A model generated the notes under the pieces. It was not told where the DNA came from. It saw only the letters and a list, made by a program, of their open reading frames with translations, and did not search any database. Positions 1-9,999 of a DNA stretch of 12,756 nucleotides are shown here, in pieces (the first letter of the stretch is position 1; every line of letters starts with the position of its first letter). This DNA comes from Gemmatimonadota bacterium. GTDB taxonomy: Bacteria; Gemmatimonadota; Gemmatimonadetes; Gemmatimonadales; Gemmatimonadaceae. A program made the position numbers and the translations under genes. Location of the stretch: NCBI GenBank assembly GCA_947475795.1, contig CANJOX010000050.1, positions 1 to 12,756 on the forward strand, written 5' to 3'.

Positions 1-1295
1 CCGCCCCACTCGCCGCCGCCGTCTACACCGGGATACACAATGGTCCCGCGCGTGTTCGGCGCATCGTACGGGTGCGTCGTCTTGTACTCGTTGAAGATCT
101 TGAGCGCCGCCGCGCGCGCAGCGGGTGTGCGATTGGTGAGATCGTTGCGTGTGAGCTGCTGGCGCGCGAACGGCGCCGGCATGGTGGGGAAGAACTGCGA
201 CGCCGCCGGCTTGTCGTCACCAAGCGCGATGCCGGGCATTGTGAGCTCTTCCACGGGAAAGAGCGGCGTGCCCTTCTCGCGCTCGAAGAGCCACGTGTGT
301 CCCGTCTTCGTGATCTGCGCCACGGCGTCGATCTTCCGGCCGCCCCGTGTGATGGTCACGAGCGTGGGCGCCGCCGGCAGGTCGCGATCCCACAAGTCGT
401 GCTTGAGCACCTGGTAGTGCCAGACGTACTTGCCGGTGCGCGCGTCGAGCGCCAGCACGCTGTTGGCATACAAGTTGTCGCCCAGCCGGTTCGCCCCGTA
501 GAAGTCGTACGACGCCGAACCGGTGGCGGCGAACACCATCCCCCGTTTGGCGTCGAGCGTGACGCCGGCCCACGCGTTGGCGCCGCCGGCAATCTTCCAC
601 GCATCGGGCGGCCACGTCTCGTAGCCGGGCTCGCCCGGGTGTGGAATGGTGTGAAAGCTCCAGCGCAACGCGCCGGTGTTGATGTCGAAGGCGCGGATGT
701 CACCCGGCGCGCTGGGCAACGCCTCGGGGACCGAACTGCCGATGATGAGCAGGTCCTCGAACACCACGCCCGGCGTACTGGCGCTCACCGAGAGCCCTTC
801 CACCGGGCGGCCGAGCCCCTGGCGCAGGTCCACCCAACCGCTGTCGCCGAAGGTCGTGATCGGGCGACCGGTCTTGCGATCGAGGGCGTACAGCCGGTTG
901 CGGTAGTTGAAGAGCACGCGATTGCCGGTGACCACCACGCCGCGATGGCGGAACCGTGAGGCCGGCGGCGCGCCATTGTTCGGGTCGAAGCGCCAGATCG
1001 GCACGCCCGTGGCGGCGTTGAGCGCGATCACGTGCAGCTTGGGGGTGGTGGCGTACATCACGCCGTCGATCACGATCGGATTGGCCTGCATCTCCGAGCC
1101 GGTGAACGAGTCCTTGGTGTCGTAGGTCCACGCCACCCGCAGCTGTTTCACGTTGGCCGGCGAGATCTGGCTCAGCGTGCTGTAGTGCGTGTGATCCTCG
1201 CTGCCGCCGTACACGGGCCAGTCGACGGAGCGCCCGGTGGGCTGGGCCTGCAGCGTGGTGGCGGCAAGGAGGAGCGGGAGCAGGCGTCGGGACAT
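1..1295 (-). CDS. Secreted PQQ-dependent dehydrogenase (glucose/alcohol dehydrogenase type), C-terminus cut by window edge
   Basis: This is an open minus-strand frame of 431 codons running off the left edge. The N terminus is a signal peptide: MSRR, a Leu/Ala-rich core, then a likely cleavage after LQA before QP. The mature part opens with WPVYGGSEDHTHYS and continues with ISPANVKQLRVAWTY, the usual start of quinoprotein dehydrogenases. Propeller-blade tryptophan motifs follow (ATGVPIWRF, NTGALRWSF, ARTGKYVWHY). HDLWDRDLP at residues 299-307 matches the conserved WDxDLP segment of membrane glucose dehydrogenase, and GGGEWGG sits at the cut end. By family, such enzymes oxidise sugars or alcohols in the periplasm with PQQ and pass electrons to quinone or cytochrome c. 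Unlike E. coli Gcd there is no five-helix membrane domain. Homologues are often 600-700 residues, so about a third is missing. Another in-frame ATG lies seven codons upstream (1316); neither start has a clear Shine-Dalgarno. The substrate cannot be read from sequence. Confidence 0.88.
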   Translation of the reverse strand, partial: MSRRLLPLLLAATTLQAQPTGRSVDWPVYGGSEDHTHYSTLSQISPANVKQLRVAWTYDTKDSFTGSEMQANPIVIDGVMYATTPKLHVIALNAATGVPIWRFDPNNGAPPASRFRHRGVVVTGNRVLFNYRNRLYALDRKTGRPITTFGDSGWVDLRQGLGRPVEGLSVSASTPGVVFEDLLIIGSSVPEALPSAPGDIRAFDINTGALRWSFHTIPHPGEPGYETWPPDAWKIAGGANAWAGVTLDAKRGMVFAATGSASYDFYGANRLGDNLYANSVLALDARTGKYVWHYQVLKHDLWDRDLPAAPTLVTITRGGRKIDAVAQITKTGHTWLFEREKGTPLFPVEELTMPGIALGDDKPAASQFFPTMPAPFARQQLTRNDLTNRTPAARAAALKIFNEYKTTHPYDAPNTRGTIVYPGVDGGGEWG

Positions 1296-1309
1296 GGGGC
1301 GCGGGGCAG

Positions 1310-1337
1310 AGGACATGGCGTGCGAATGCGCTAGGTT
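1310..1337 (+). promoter_or_regulatory. Candidate promoter for the flavoprotein-EVE-amidohydrolase run
   Basis: TAGGTT at 1332-1337 resembles the -10 box common in high-GC bacteria (TANNNT). AGGACA at 1310-1315, 16 bases upstream, matches four of six -35 positions. A start near 1344 would leave a leader of about 40 bases before the ATG at 1384, with the ribosome-binding site inside it. This -10 overlaps the minus-strand -10, so the two promoters could compete. Weak evidence from motif matching only. Confidence 0.3.
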
Positions 1338-1361
1338 ACAGGATGAGCAGCAGTTCCTCAA
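1333..1361 (-). promoter_or_regulatory. Candidate sigma70-type promoter for the PQQ dehydrogenase
   Basis: Read on the minus strand, TTGAGG (1361-1356) and TAACCT (1338-1333) are separated by exactly 17 bases. The -35 box has four of six consensus bases and the -10 box three of six. Transcription would begin near 1326, giving a leader of about 10 bases to the ATG at 1316 or about 31 to the ATG at 1295. This is a pattern match only. Confidence 0.3.
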
Positions 1362-1374
1362 CAGGCGATGGCGT

Positions 1375-1378
1375 GGAG
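1375..1378 (+). promoter_or_regulatory. Ribosome-binding site of the BaiN-type flavoprotein
   Basis: GGAG lies five bases before the ATG at 1384. It decides this start over the longer upstream readings of the same frame (a GTG at 1378 and several codons before it), whose extra residues have no resemblance to the family. Confidence 0.6.
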
Positions 1379-1383
1379 TGCGT

Positions 1384-2604
1384 ATGCGGCGGGTGATTGT
1401 GGTCGGGGCAGGAGCCGCCGGCTCGATGGCGGCCATCTTTGCGGCCACCGGCGGCGCGGACACACTCCTGCTCGAGCGCACGCGGGATGGCGGCCGCAAG
1501 ATCCTCATCAGCGGGGGCGGTCGCTGCAACGTGCTGCCGTCGCGGGTGGACGAGTCGCGCTTCGTCACCGATTCGTCACCGAACCTCCTCAAGAAGATCG
1601 TTCGCGCCTGGCCGCTGGCCGAGCAGCGCGCCTTTTTCGAGGACACGCTGGGGATCCCGCTCGAGGAGGAGGTCGAGTCGCTCAAGCTCTTCCCCGCCTC
1701 CCACAAGGCGCGCGACGTGCGCGACGGCCTGCTGGACTACGCACGCCGGGTCGGCGTGCGGATGCGCATGGAGTCGCGTGTGGTCGACATCGCCCCGGTC
1801 GACGGGGGCTGGGAGGTCACGCTCGACGACGGGACGCTGCTCAAGGCGGATGCCGTCATCATCGCCACCGGCGGGCTCTCGGTGCCCAACACCGGCAGCG
1901 ACGGCGCGGGGCTCAACATGCTGAAAGCGCTGGGGCACACGATGCACCCCACCTACGCCGCGCTCACGCCACTCACCACCACCGACGCCGCGTTCAACGA
2001 CCTGTCGGGGATCTCGCTCACGGTGGCGCTCACCGCCAAGAGCGCGAAACAGCAGGCCACGTGGCGCGGCGGGTTCCTGTTCACCCACCATGGCTACAGC
2101 GGCCCGTCGGTGCTGAACGTGTCGCACGTGGCGGTACGCACGCGCGCCGGCCATGCGCCCGCGGCGAAGGTACAGGTCCAGTGGACCGCGCTGGGTGAGA
2201 AGGAATGGGAGGAGGCGCTCAAGCCGCACGGGGCGCGCACCGTGACCGGCGCGCTGCGGGCCGAGCTGCCCGACCGCCTGGCGTCGGCGCTGCTGGCCAA
2301 GGCCAACGTGGAGCCCACGCGCCCGCTTACCGAACTGCGGCGCGACGAGCGCCTGCGCCTCATTGACACGCTCGTGCGCGGCGACCTGCCGTGGCAGGGT
2401 GATGAAGGCTACAAGAAGGCCGAGGTGATGGGCGGCGGTGTGGCCCTGAGCGAGGTGGATCCGCGCACCATGGAGAGCCGGCGGCACAAAGGGCTCTTCT
2501 TGTGCGGCGAAGTGCTTGACGCGTTCGGCCCGATCGGTGGATATAACTTCCTCTGGGCGTGGTCGACCGGCCGCGCCGCTGGTACGGGAGCCGCCCACTC
2601 ATGA
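1384..2604 (+). CDS. BaiN/YhiN-type (HI0933-like) NAD(P)/FAD-dependent oxidoreductase
   Basis: This is a 406-residue cytoplasmic flavoprotein, the usual length for the family (about 400). The dinucleotide-binding motif GAGAAG (residues 8-13) follows the first beta strand VIVVG, and the strand ending LLLER closes at residue 31. The family signature SGGGRCN is at residues 43-49. The second FAD contact, IIATGG, is at about 159-164 and is followed by SVPNTGSDG. The C terminus has MGGGVALSEV, then GLFLCGEVLD and GGYNFLWAWSTG, the closing FAD-contact block of HI0933/YhiN proteins. Some relatives reduce enone bonds (BaiN, bile-acid 7-dehydroxylation), but most are uncharacterised, so I claim no substrate. 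The start at 1384 places the glycine motif where the family expects it and has a GGAG site. The stop overlaps the next ATG as ATGA, which suggests translational coupling to the EVE gene. Confidence 0.9.
   Translation: MRRVIVVGAGAAGSMAAIFAATGGADTLLLERTRDGGRKILISGGGRCNVLPSRVDESRFVTDSSPNLLKKIVRAWPLAEQRAFFEDTLGIPLEEEVESLKLFPASHKARDVRDGLLDYARRVGVRMRMESRVVDIAPVDGGWEVTLDDGTLLKADAVIIATGGLSVPNTGSDGAGLNMLKALGHTMHPTYAALTPLTTTDAAFNDLSGISLTVALTAKSAKQQATWRGGFLFTHHGYSGPSVLNVSHVAVRTRAGHAPAAKVQVQWTALGEKEWEEALKPHGARTVTGALRAELPDRLASALLAKANVEPTRPLTELRRDERLRLIDTLVRGDLPWQGDEGYKKAEVMGGGVALSEVDPRTMESRRHKGLFLCGEVLDAFGPIGGYNFLWAWSTGRAAGTGAAHS
2586..2590 (+). promoter_or_regulatory. Possible ribosome-binding site of the EVE gene
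   Basis: GGGAG lies inside the end of the flavoprotein gene, ten bases before the ATG at 2601. The spacing is somewhat long, so re-initiation through the ATGA overlap may matter more. Confidence 0.35.
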
Positions 2605-3230
2605 CTGCCAAGAAAGTCGCCGCCAAGAAAGCACCAGCGAAGAAAGCAGCAGCCAAGAAGGCGCCCGCCACGAAGGCACCCGCCAAGAAAGCCGCCCCCA
2701 AGTCGATGCCCTACGAGAAGGGCGCCTGGGCTGCCGCGTTCTCCGCTCGCGCGCCGGGGGAGCGGCGGTACTGGCTGATCAAGAGCGAGCCCGATGTCTT
2801 CTCGTTCGACGATCTGCTCGCCGCGCCGAAGCAGACCACGTGCTGGGACAGCGTGCGCAACTCGAGCGCCCGCAATTTCCTGCGCGACGGCATGAAGCAA
2901 GGCGATCTCGCCTTCTACTACCACTCGAACGCCGATCCATCGGCGATTGTCGGTATCTGCGAAGTGGTGCGTGAAGGCTATCCCGATCCCACGGCGCTCG
3001 ATCCGGCGCATGACTACTATGACCCGGCGTCGAATGCGGACACGCCCACCTGGTTCATGGTCGACGTAAAAGCCGTGCAGAAGCTCAAGGCCCCCGTGGC
3101 CCTCCCCGAGATCAAGCACAGCGCGGCGCTCAGCGAGATGGCGCTGGTCAAAGTCGGCCGCCTTTCGGTGGTCCCCGTGCGCCCCGCCGAGTGGGAAACC
3201 GTGATCGCCATGAGCGAAGGACGTTCGTAG
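2601..3230 (+). CDS. EVE-domain (THYN1-like) protein with a histone-H1-like Lys/Ala N-terminal tail
   Basis: The protein has 209 residues in two parts. Residues 3-34 are a basic low-complexity tail of six pentapeptides of pattern A-K-K-A-A/P, like the tails of bacterial histone-H1-like proteins. From about residue 55 comes an EVE domain: RYWLIKSEPDVFSFDDL (56-72), then CWDSVRNSSARNFLRD (81-96), GDLAFYYHSN, IVGICEVVREGYPD, a tract around HYYD-like DYYDPAS, and WFMVDVKAV. These match human THYN1 and bacterial EVE proteins block by block. EVE is a PUA-like fold; characterised members bind modified cytosine or other modified bases in DNA or RNA. WDSVRN and YYHSN line the expected pocket. The ATG at 2601 is chosen because it overlaps the upstream stop (ATGA) and starts directly at the tail. 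I infer that the tail adds sequence-independent nucleic-acid binding. The ligand is unknown. It is probably co-transcribed with the genes on either side. Confidence 0.92.
   Translation: MTAKKVAAKKAPAKKAAAKKAPATKAPAKKAAPKSMPYEKGAWAAAFSARAPGERRYWLIKSEPDVFSFDDLLAAPKQTTCWDSVRNSSARNFLRDGMKQGDLAFYYHSNADPSAIVGICEVVREGYPDPTALDPAHDYYDPASNADTPTWFMVDVKAVQKLKAPVALPEIKHSAALSEMALVKVGRLSVVPVRPAEWETVIAMSEGRS
2607..2696 (+). repeat. Six 15-bp in-frame repeats encoding AKKAP/AKKAA pentapeptides
   Basis: Six consecutive 15-base units encode AKKVA, AKKAP, AKKAA, AKKAP, ATKAP and AKKAA. The core GCC AAG AAA GC is nearly constant and the last codons vary. The only lysine loss is one K-to-T in unit five. Such tracts can change copy number by slippage in steps of five residues without breaking the frame. 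Confidence 0.9.
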
Positions 3231-3249
3231 TACGCATTTCCCCCGCCCC

Positions 3250-3254
3250 GGAGG
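3250..3254 (+). promoter_or_regulatory. Strong ribosome-binding site of the propeller/amidohydrolase gene
   Basis: A perfect GGAGG sits six bases before the ATG at 3261. It is the best Shine-Dalgarno in the window and fixes the start, from which a signal peptide reads directly. Confidence 0.75.
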
Positions 3255-3260
3255 CTCCTG

Positions 3261-6674
<3,414 letters not shown>

Positions 6675-6675
6675 A

Positions 6676-6693
6676 CCCTGCCCGCCGGCAGGG
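6676..6693 (+). other. Stem-loop 1 after the amidohydrolase gene
   Basis: CCCTGCC (6676-6682) pairs perfectly with GGCAGGG (6687-6693) around a four-base loop, two bases after the stop codon. No T-run follows. It may help 3'-end stability or form part of a compound terminator. Confidence 0.6.
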
Positions 6694-6694
6694 C

Positions 6695-6715
6695 ATTGTC
6701 AGACCCCCTGACGAT
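6695..6715 (+). other. Stem-loop 2
   Basis: ATTGTCAG (6695-6702) pairs with CTGACGAT (6708-6715) around the loop ACCCC, with one T-G wobble in eight pairs. It starts one base after stem-loop 1 and ends where stem-loop 3 begins. Confidence 0.55.
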
Positions 6716-6753
6716 CCTGGAGTCATGCTGGTGCACACCGGCATGACTCCGGG
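6716..6753 (+). terminator. Long stem-loop 3, probable factor-independent terminator or 3' barrier
   Basis: A 17-pair stem, bases 6716-6732 against 6737-6753, closes on the loop GCAC. The core GGAGTCATGC / GCATGACTCC is a perfect ten-pair inverted repeat; only two T-G wobbles occur in the whole stem. It lies between two genes on the same strand. There is no downstream T-tract, so it is not a classical intrinsic terminator, though T-poor hairpin terminators are proposed in high-GC bacteria. Alternatives are a dispersed palindromic (REP-like) element or an mRNA-protecting hairpin. Confidence 0.55.
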
Positions 6754-6759
6754 ACGTCC

Positions 6760-6774
6760 GCGAGTCTCCCTCGC
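6760..6774 (+). other. Small stem-loop 4 at the recC start
   Basis: GCGAG (6760-6764) pairs with CTCGC (6770-6774) around TCTCC and ends directly against the first possible ATG of recC at 6775. A palindrome, GGACGTCC (6752-6759), lies just before it. A five-pair stem is common by chance in GC-rich DNA, so weight is low. Confidence 0.3.
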
Positions 6775-6789
6775 ATGAGAATCCCACCC

Positions 6790-9700
6790 ATGAATGTGTA
6801 CATCGCCCCACGACTGGGGGTGCTGCGCGATCACCTCGTGGCGCGACTGCAGGCCGCCCCACTGCCGCCGCGCGACAGCGAGATCATCGTCGTGCAGAGC
6901 CAGGGGATGCGGCAGTGGCTCACGCTGGCGCTCGCCGATGCGCTGGGATGCGCGGGCTCGGTGGAGTTGCCGTTTCCCGCGCGCTTCGTGCAGACGCTGG
7001 CGGCCGCGCTGGGGATGCCGGAAAATGAGGTCGACGCGTTCTCGCGCGAGACGATGACGTGGCGGCTCGATGCGCTGCTGCGTGGAATAGATCCCCGCGA
7101 TCCCCGCTACGCCGCGCTGTCGCGCTATCTGGAACACGGCGACGACCGCATGCGATTCGGCCTGGCCGCCCGCGTGGCCGCGCGGTTTGACGACTACCAG
7201 CTGTTCCGGCACGATCTGCTGGAGGCGTGGGAGCGGGGCGAGCCGTGCCTCGATGCGCCGCACGAGATCTGGCAGGCCGCGCTGTGGCGTGACCTCTGCG
7301 CGACTGGCGCCGCGCATGGTGCGCGCCGGCTCACGCAGCTGCTGGCGCACATCAACGCTGCGGCGCCGGGGACGTTGTCGCTGCCATCGCGCGTGTCGGT
7401 GTTCGGGATCAGCTCGCTGCCACCGCGCGTGATCGAGCTGCTGGCGGCCGTCGCACGGCACACCGAGGTCACGGTATACGCCGCCCTGCTGCCATTACCC
7501 ACCACAACCGACGGACCGCGGCATCCACTCGCCGCGGCCTTCGGCGGGCAGGGACAGGTGCTGCAGCGACTGCTCGCCGCGCAGGGCGCGAGCATCGTGC
7601 CGCTGCACGATGCGTCGATCGGGCGTCATGACACATTGCTCGCCCAGCTGCAGCAGGAGCTGTCCGGCACGGGCACTGGGACCGGCACGCACACGCTGAC
7701 GCTTACCCCCGGCGACGCCTCGCTGCGCGTGCATGCCGCGCACGGCAAGCTGCGCGAGCTCGAGGTGATCCGCGATCAGATCGCCGAGGCGCTCATGGGC
7801 GACCCGACGCTCAGGCTGCATGACGTGCTGCTGTTGGTGCCCGATATCAGCGAATGGGCGCCGCTCGTCCAGACGGTGTTCCGGGCGAATGACGGATCGG
7901 TGCACCTCCCCTTCGCCGTCGCCGACCGTCGCCGTCGGGAGGAGTCGGTGGCCACGGCCGTGCTGCAACTGCTGGCGCTCGAGGGCGGACGTCTCACGCA
8001 CACCGAGGTGTTCGGTGTGCTCGAGCACCCCGCCGTTCACACGGCGGCGCAGCTGGACGACGCGCAGGTGGAGTCGCTCGCGCGCACAACCCACGCGGCC
8101 AACGTGCGCTGGGGATACGACGACGAGACCATCGAACGCCTGGGCGTGCCGGTGACTGATATGCCCACCTGGCGCACCGGTCTGGATCGGTTGCTGCTCG
8201 GACAGATGGCCGGTCACGTCTCCGGAGATGTGCTGGGCCTGATCCCGCATGCCGGTGACACGATGGGCGATCCGGCGGCGCTGGCCGCCCTCTCGCTATG
8301 GATCGACCGGCTCGCCCGCACGCTGCATGACTGGCGCCAGCCGCGCCCCATCGCCGCGTGGACCGCCGAGCTGTCGGCGTTTCTTGACGCCATGGTGCGT
8401 CCCACCTCCGCCGACGAACGGGCGGGGCTGAACGCGGTGCGCGAGGTGGTCCACGCGCTGTCCACCACCGCCGGCCACGCCGCGTATGACGGGCCGGTCC
8501 CGTTCAGCGTGGTGCGCGATTGGCTGGTGCAGGAACTCGACGATGACAGCCTCGGCTCAGGTTTTCTGAACGGCAGTCTGACGGTGGCGGCACTGAAGCC
8601 GATGCGCAGCGTGCCGTTCAAGGTGATCGCGGTGGCCGGCCTCGACGATGCGGCGTTCCCGCGACGTGATCGCCGCCCCGCGTTCGATCTTCTCTCCTGC
8701 ACGGTGCGTGAGGGCGACCGCAACCTGCGCGACGACGACCGGCAGCTCTTTCTCGATCTGCTGCTGGCCGCCGAGTCGCGCCTCGTGCTCACCTACAGTG
8801 GCAACGACCCGCGCAACAACGCCGTCCGCGCGCCCTCGATTGTGATCGACGAACTGCTCGATCATCTCGACCGCCGCAGCAATGGTGGGGCGCGCCCCCG
8901 CCTGCTGCTGCGCCATCCCCTGCAGGCGTTCAGTGAACGCTATGTGAGCCCCGACGAGCCGTCGCTGACGACGTTCTCGCCACTGGCGGGCTCGGCGTCC
9001 GCTGCCGCGGCGCCGGGCTTTCCATTCGTCGTGGAGACGCTCCCGGACCTCATGGCCGATCACGCGGCGGAGATCTCGCTGCGTCAGCTCGCCGGTTTCT
9101 GGAGCAATCCGTCGCAGTGGTTCTGCGAGCAGGTGCTGCGCATGCGACTGCCCGCGGCGGGTGCCACCGACCGCGCCGACAGCGAACTCCACTGGCTCGC
9201 CCCAATCCGGCGCGGCGGTGTGCGCGCCGACCTCCTGCGCGCGGTGCTGACCAACCGTCCGGATGCGGACGGCATGCAGCATCAGCTGGTGGCGGCCGGC
9301 ACCTTACCACCGGGGCAGCTCGGCGCGTCGTGGTTTGCGCGCGTGGCCGAGGAAACGCGCCCCGTGATCGAGGCGCTCCCCGCCGGTGCGCGTGCGAGTG
9401 CGGCCATCACCGTGGTCGGCCCCGACTGGTCTGTCGCCGGCGCGGTGGAGGGCATCATCGGCCACCAACGCTTCGTCGCGCGCGCCGGCAGCCTCAGCGC
9501 CAAGCATCGCATTGTGGCCTGGGTCGAGCATGTCGTGATGTGTGCGGCCAGGCAGCAGGGAGCCGTCGTGCCGGGTGTCACCGTGCTCACCTACCCGGAC
9601 AGCAGGAAGGAGGAGGCCGTGATTGAGACCCTGATCGAGGTGTCGAACGCCACGGCGATCCTGAGCGACTGGATCGCCGTCATGCGAGCGGCGCGTCGCG

Positions 9701-9999
9701 CCCCGCTGCCGTTCTATCCGAACGCCGCGGAAGCCTATCGGGCGTCGATGGTGCACAACGCCAGAATCGCGCAGAATCCCAAGTCGCGGGCCAAGGTGCA
9801 GGTCGCGCTCGACAAGGCGGTCGGAGCATTCATCGGCAGCCACTTCGGCGGCCCCGGCGACGAAGGGGATCCGTATCTTCAGCTCTGCTTCCGTGACGCG
9901 CTGGCGTTCGACACCCACCGCGAGGAGTTCGAGCGGCTCACGGTCCTGCTGTTCGGCGCGGCATGGTCGCCGCCGATGGTGGCGGGGGCTGGCCTGTGA
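6790..9999 (+). CDS. recC: Exodeoxyribonuclease V gamma subunit RecC
   Basis: This is a 1069-residue protein against 1122 in E. coli RecC. Conserved blocks appear in family order: IIVVQSQGMRQWLTLAL (33-49; E. coli has ILVQSTGMAQWL), GISSLPPRVIELL (206-218), LLLVPDISEWAPLVQTVF with HLPFAVADRRRR, NVRWGYDDE, MPTWRTGLDRLLLG, then LKPMRSVPFKVIAVAG (about 602-617) and DDDRQLFLDLLLAAESRLVLTYSG. RecC is the inactivated helicase/nuclease-fold subunit that splits the duplex and reads Chi in RecBCD. The C-terminal third, after about residue 770, is the degenerate nuclease-like domain. I chose ATG 6790 over ATG 6775 because MNVYIAPRLGVL aligns with the E. coli start MLRVYHSNRLDVL. Neither has a good Shine-Dalgarno. 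Residues 293-306 are an odd alternating-threonine tract. The gene overlaps recB by GTGA, so the subunits are probably translated in a coupled way. Confidence 0.95.
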   Translation: MNVYIAPRLGVLRDHLVARLQAAPLPPRDSEIIVVQSQGMRQWLTLALADALGCAGSVELPFPARFVQTLAAALGMPENEVDAFSRETMTWRLDALLRGIDPRDPRYAALSRYLEHGDDRMRFGLAARVAARFDDYQLFRHDLLEAWERGEPCLDAPHEIWQAALWRDLCATGAAHGARRLTQLLAHINAAAPGTLSLPSRVSVFGISSLPPRVIELLAAVARHTEVTVYAALLPLPTTTDGPRHPLAAAFGGQGQVLQRLLAAQGASIVPLHDASIGRHDTLLAQLQQELSGTGTGTGTHTLTLTPGDASLRVHAAHGKLRELEVIRDQIAEALMGDPTLRLHDVLLLVPDISEWAPLVQTVFRANDGSVHLPFAVADRRRREESVATAVLQLLALEGGRLTHTEVFGVLEHPAVHTAAQLDDAQVESLARTTHAANVRWGYDDETIERLGVPVTDMPTWRTGLDRLLLGQMAGHVSGDVLGLIPHAGDTMGDPAALAALSLWIDRLARTLHDWRQPRPIAAWTAELSAFLDAMVRPTSADERAGLNAVREVVHALSTTAGHAAYDGPVPFSVVRDWLVQELDDDSLGSGFLNGSLTVAALKPMRSVPFKVIAVAGLDDAAFPRRDRRPAFDLLSCTVREGDRNLRDDDRQLFLDLLLAAESRLVLTYSGNDPRNNAVRAPSIVIDELLDHLDRRSNGGARPRLLLRHPLQAFSERYVSPDEPSLTTFSPLAGSASAAAAPGFPFVVETLPDLMADHAAEISLRQLAGFWSNPSQWFCEQVLRMRLPAAGATDRADSELHWLAPIRRGGVRADLLRAVLTNRPDADGMQHQLVAAGTLPPGQLGASWFARVAEETRPVIEALPAGARASAAITVVGPDWSVAGAVEGIIGHQRFVARAGSLSAKHRIVAWVEHVVMCAARQQGAVVPGVTVLTYPDSRKEEAVIETLIEVSNATAILSDWIAVMRAARRAPLPFYPNAAEAYRASMVHNARIAQNPKSRAKVQVALDKAVGAFIGSHFGGPGDEGDPYLQLCFRDALAFDTHREEFERLTVLLFGAAWSPPMVAGAGL
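7666..7707 (+). repeat. Alternating X-Thr tract in recC
   Basis: Fourteen codons encode GT four times, then HT, LT, LT (residues 293-306). The first 24 bases are a degenerate GGNACN hexamer array. The position corresponds to a variable linker region before the strand that precedes the conserved LRELEVIRDQI block. Confidence 0.7.

Noticed and set aside
72..959. A 295-codon plus-strand frame in the first kilobase
   Set aside because: Arg/Val/His-rich with no motif. The minus strand here reads through as a clear quinoprotein dehydrogenase.
1237..1383. N-terminal extension of the flavoprotein frame by 49 codons
   Set aside because: The extra residues overlap the start of the divergent dehydrogenase and have no family match; the GGAG-preceded ATG at 1384 begins exactly at the FAD-binding strand.
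9285..9292. GCTGGTGG, identical to the E. coli Chi octamer, inside recC
   Set aside because: A single copy in 12.7 kb of GC-rich coding sequence is expected by chance, and Chi sequences differ between bacterial groups.
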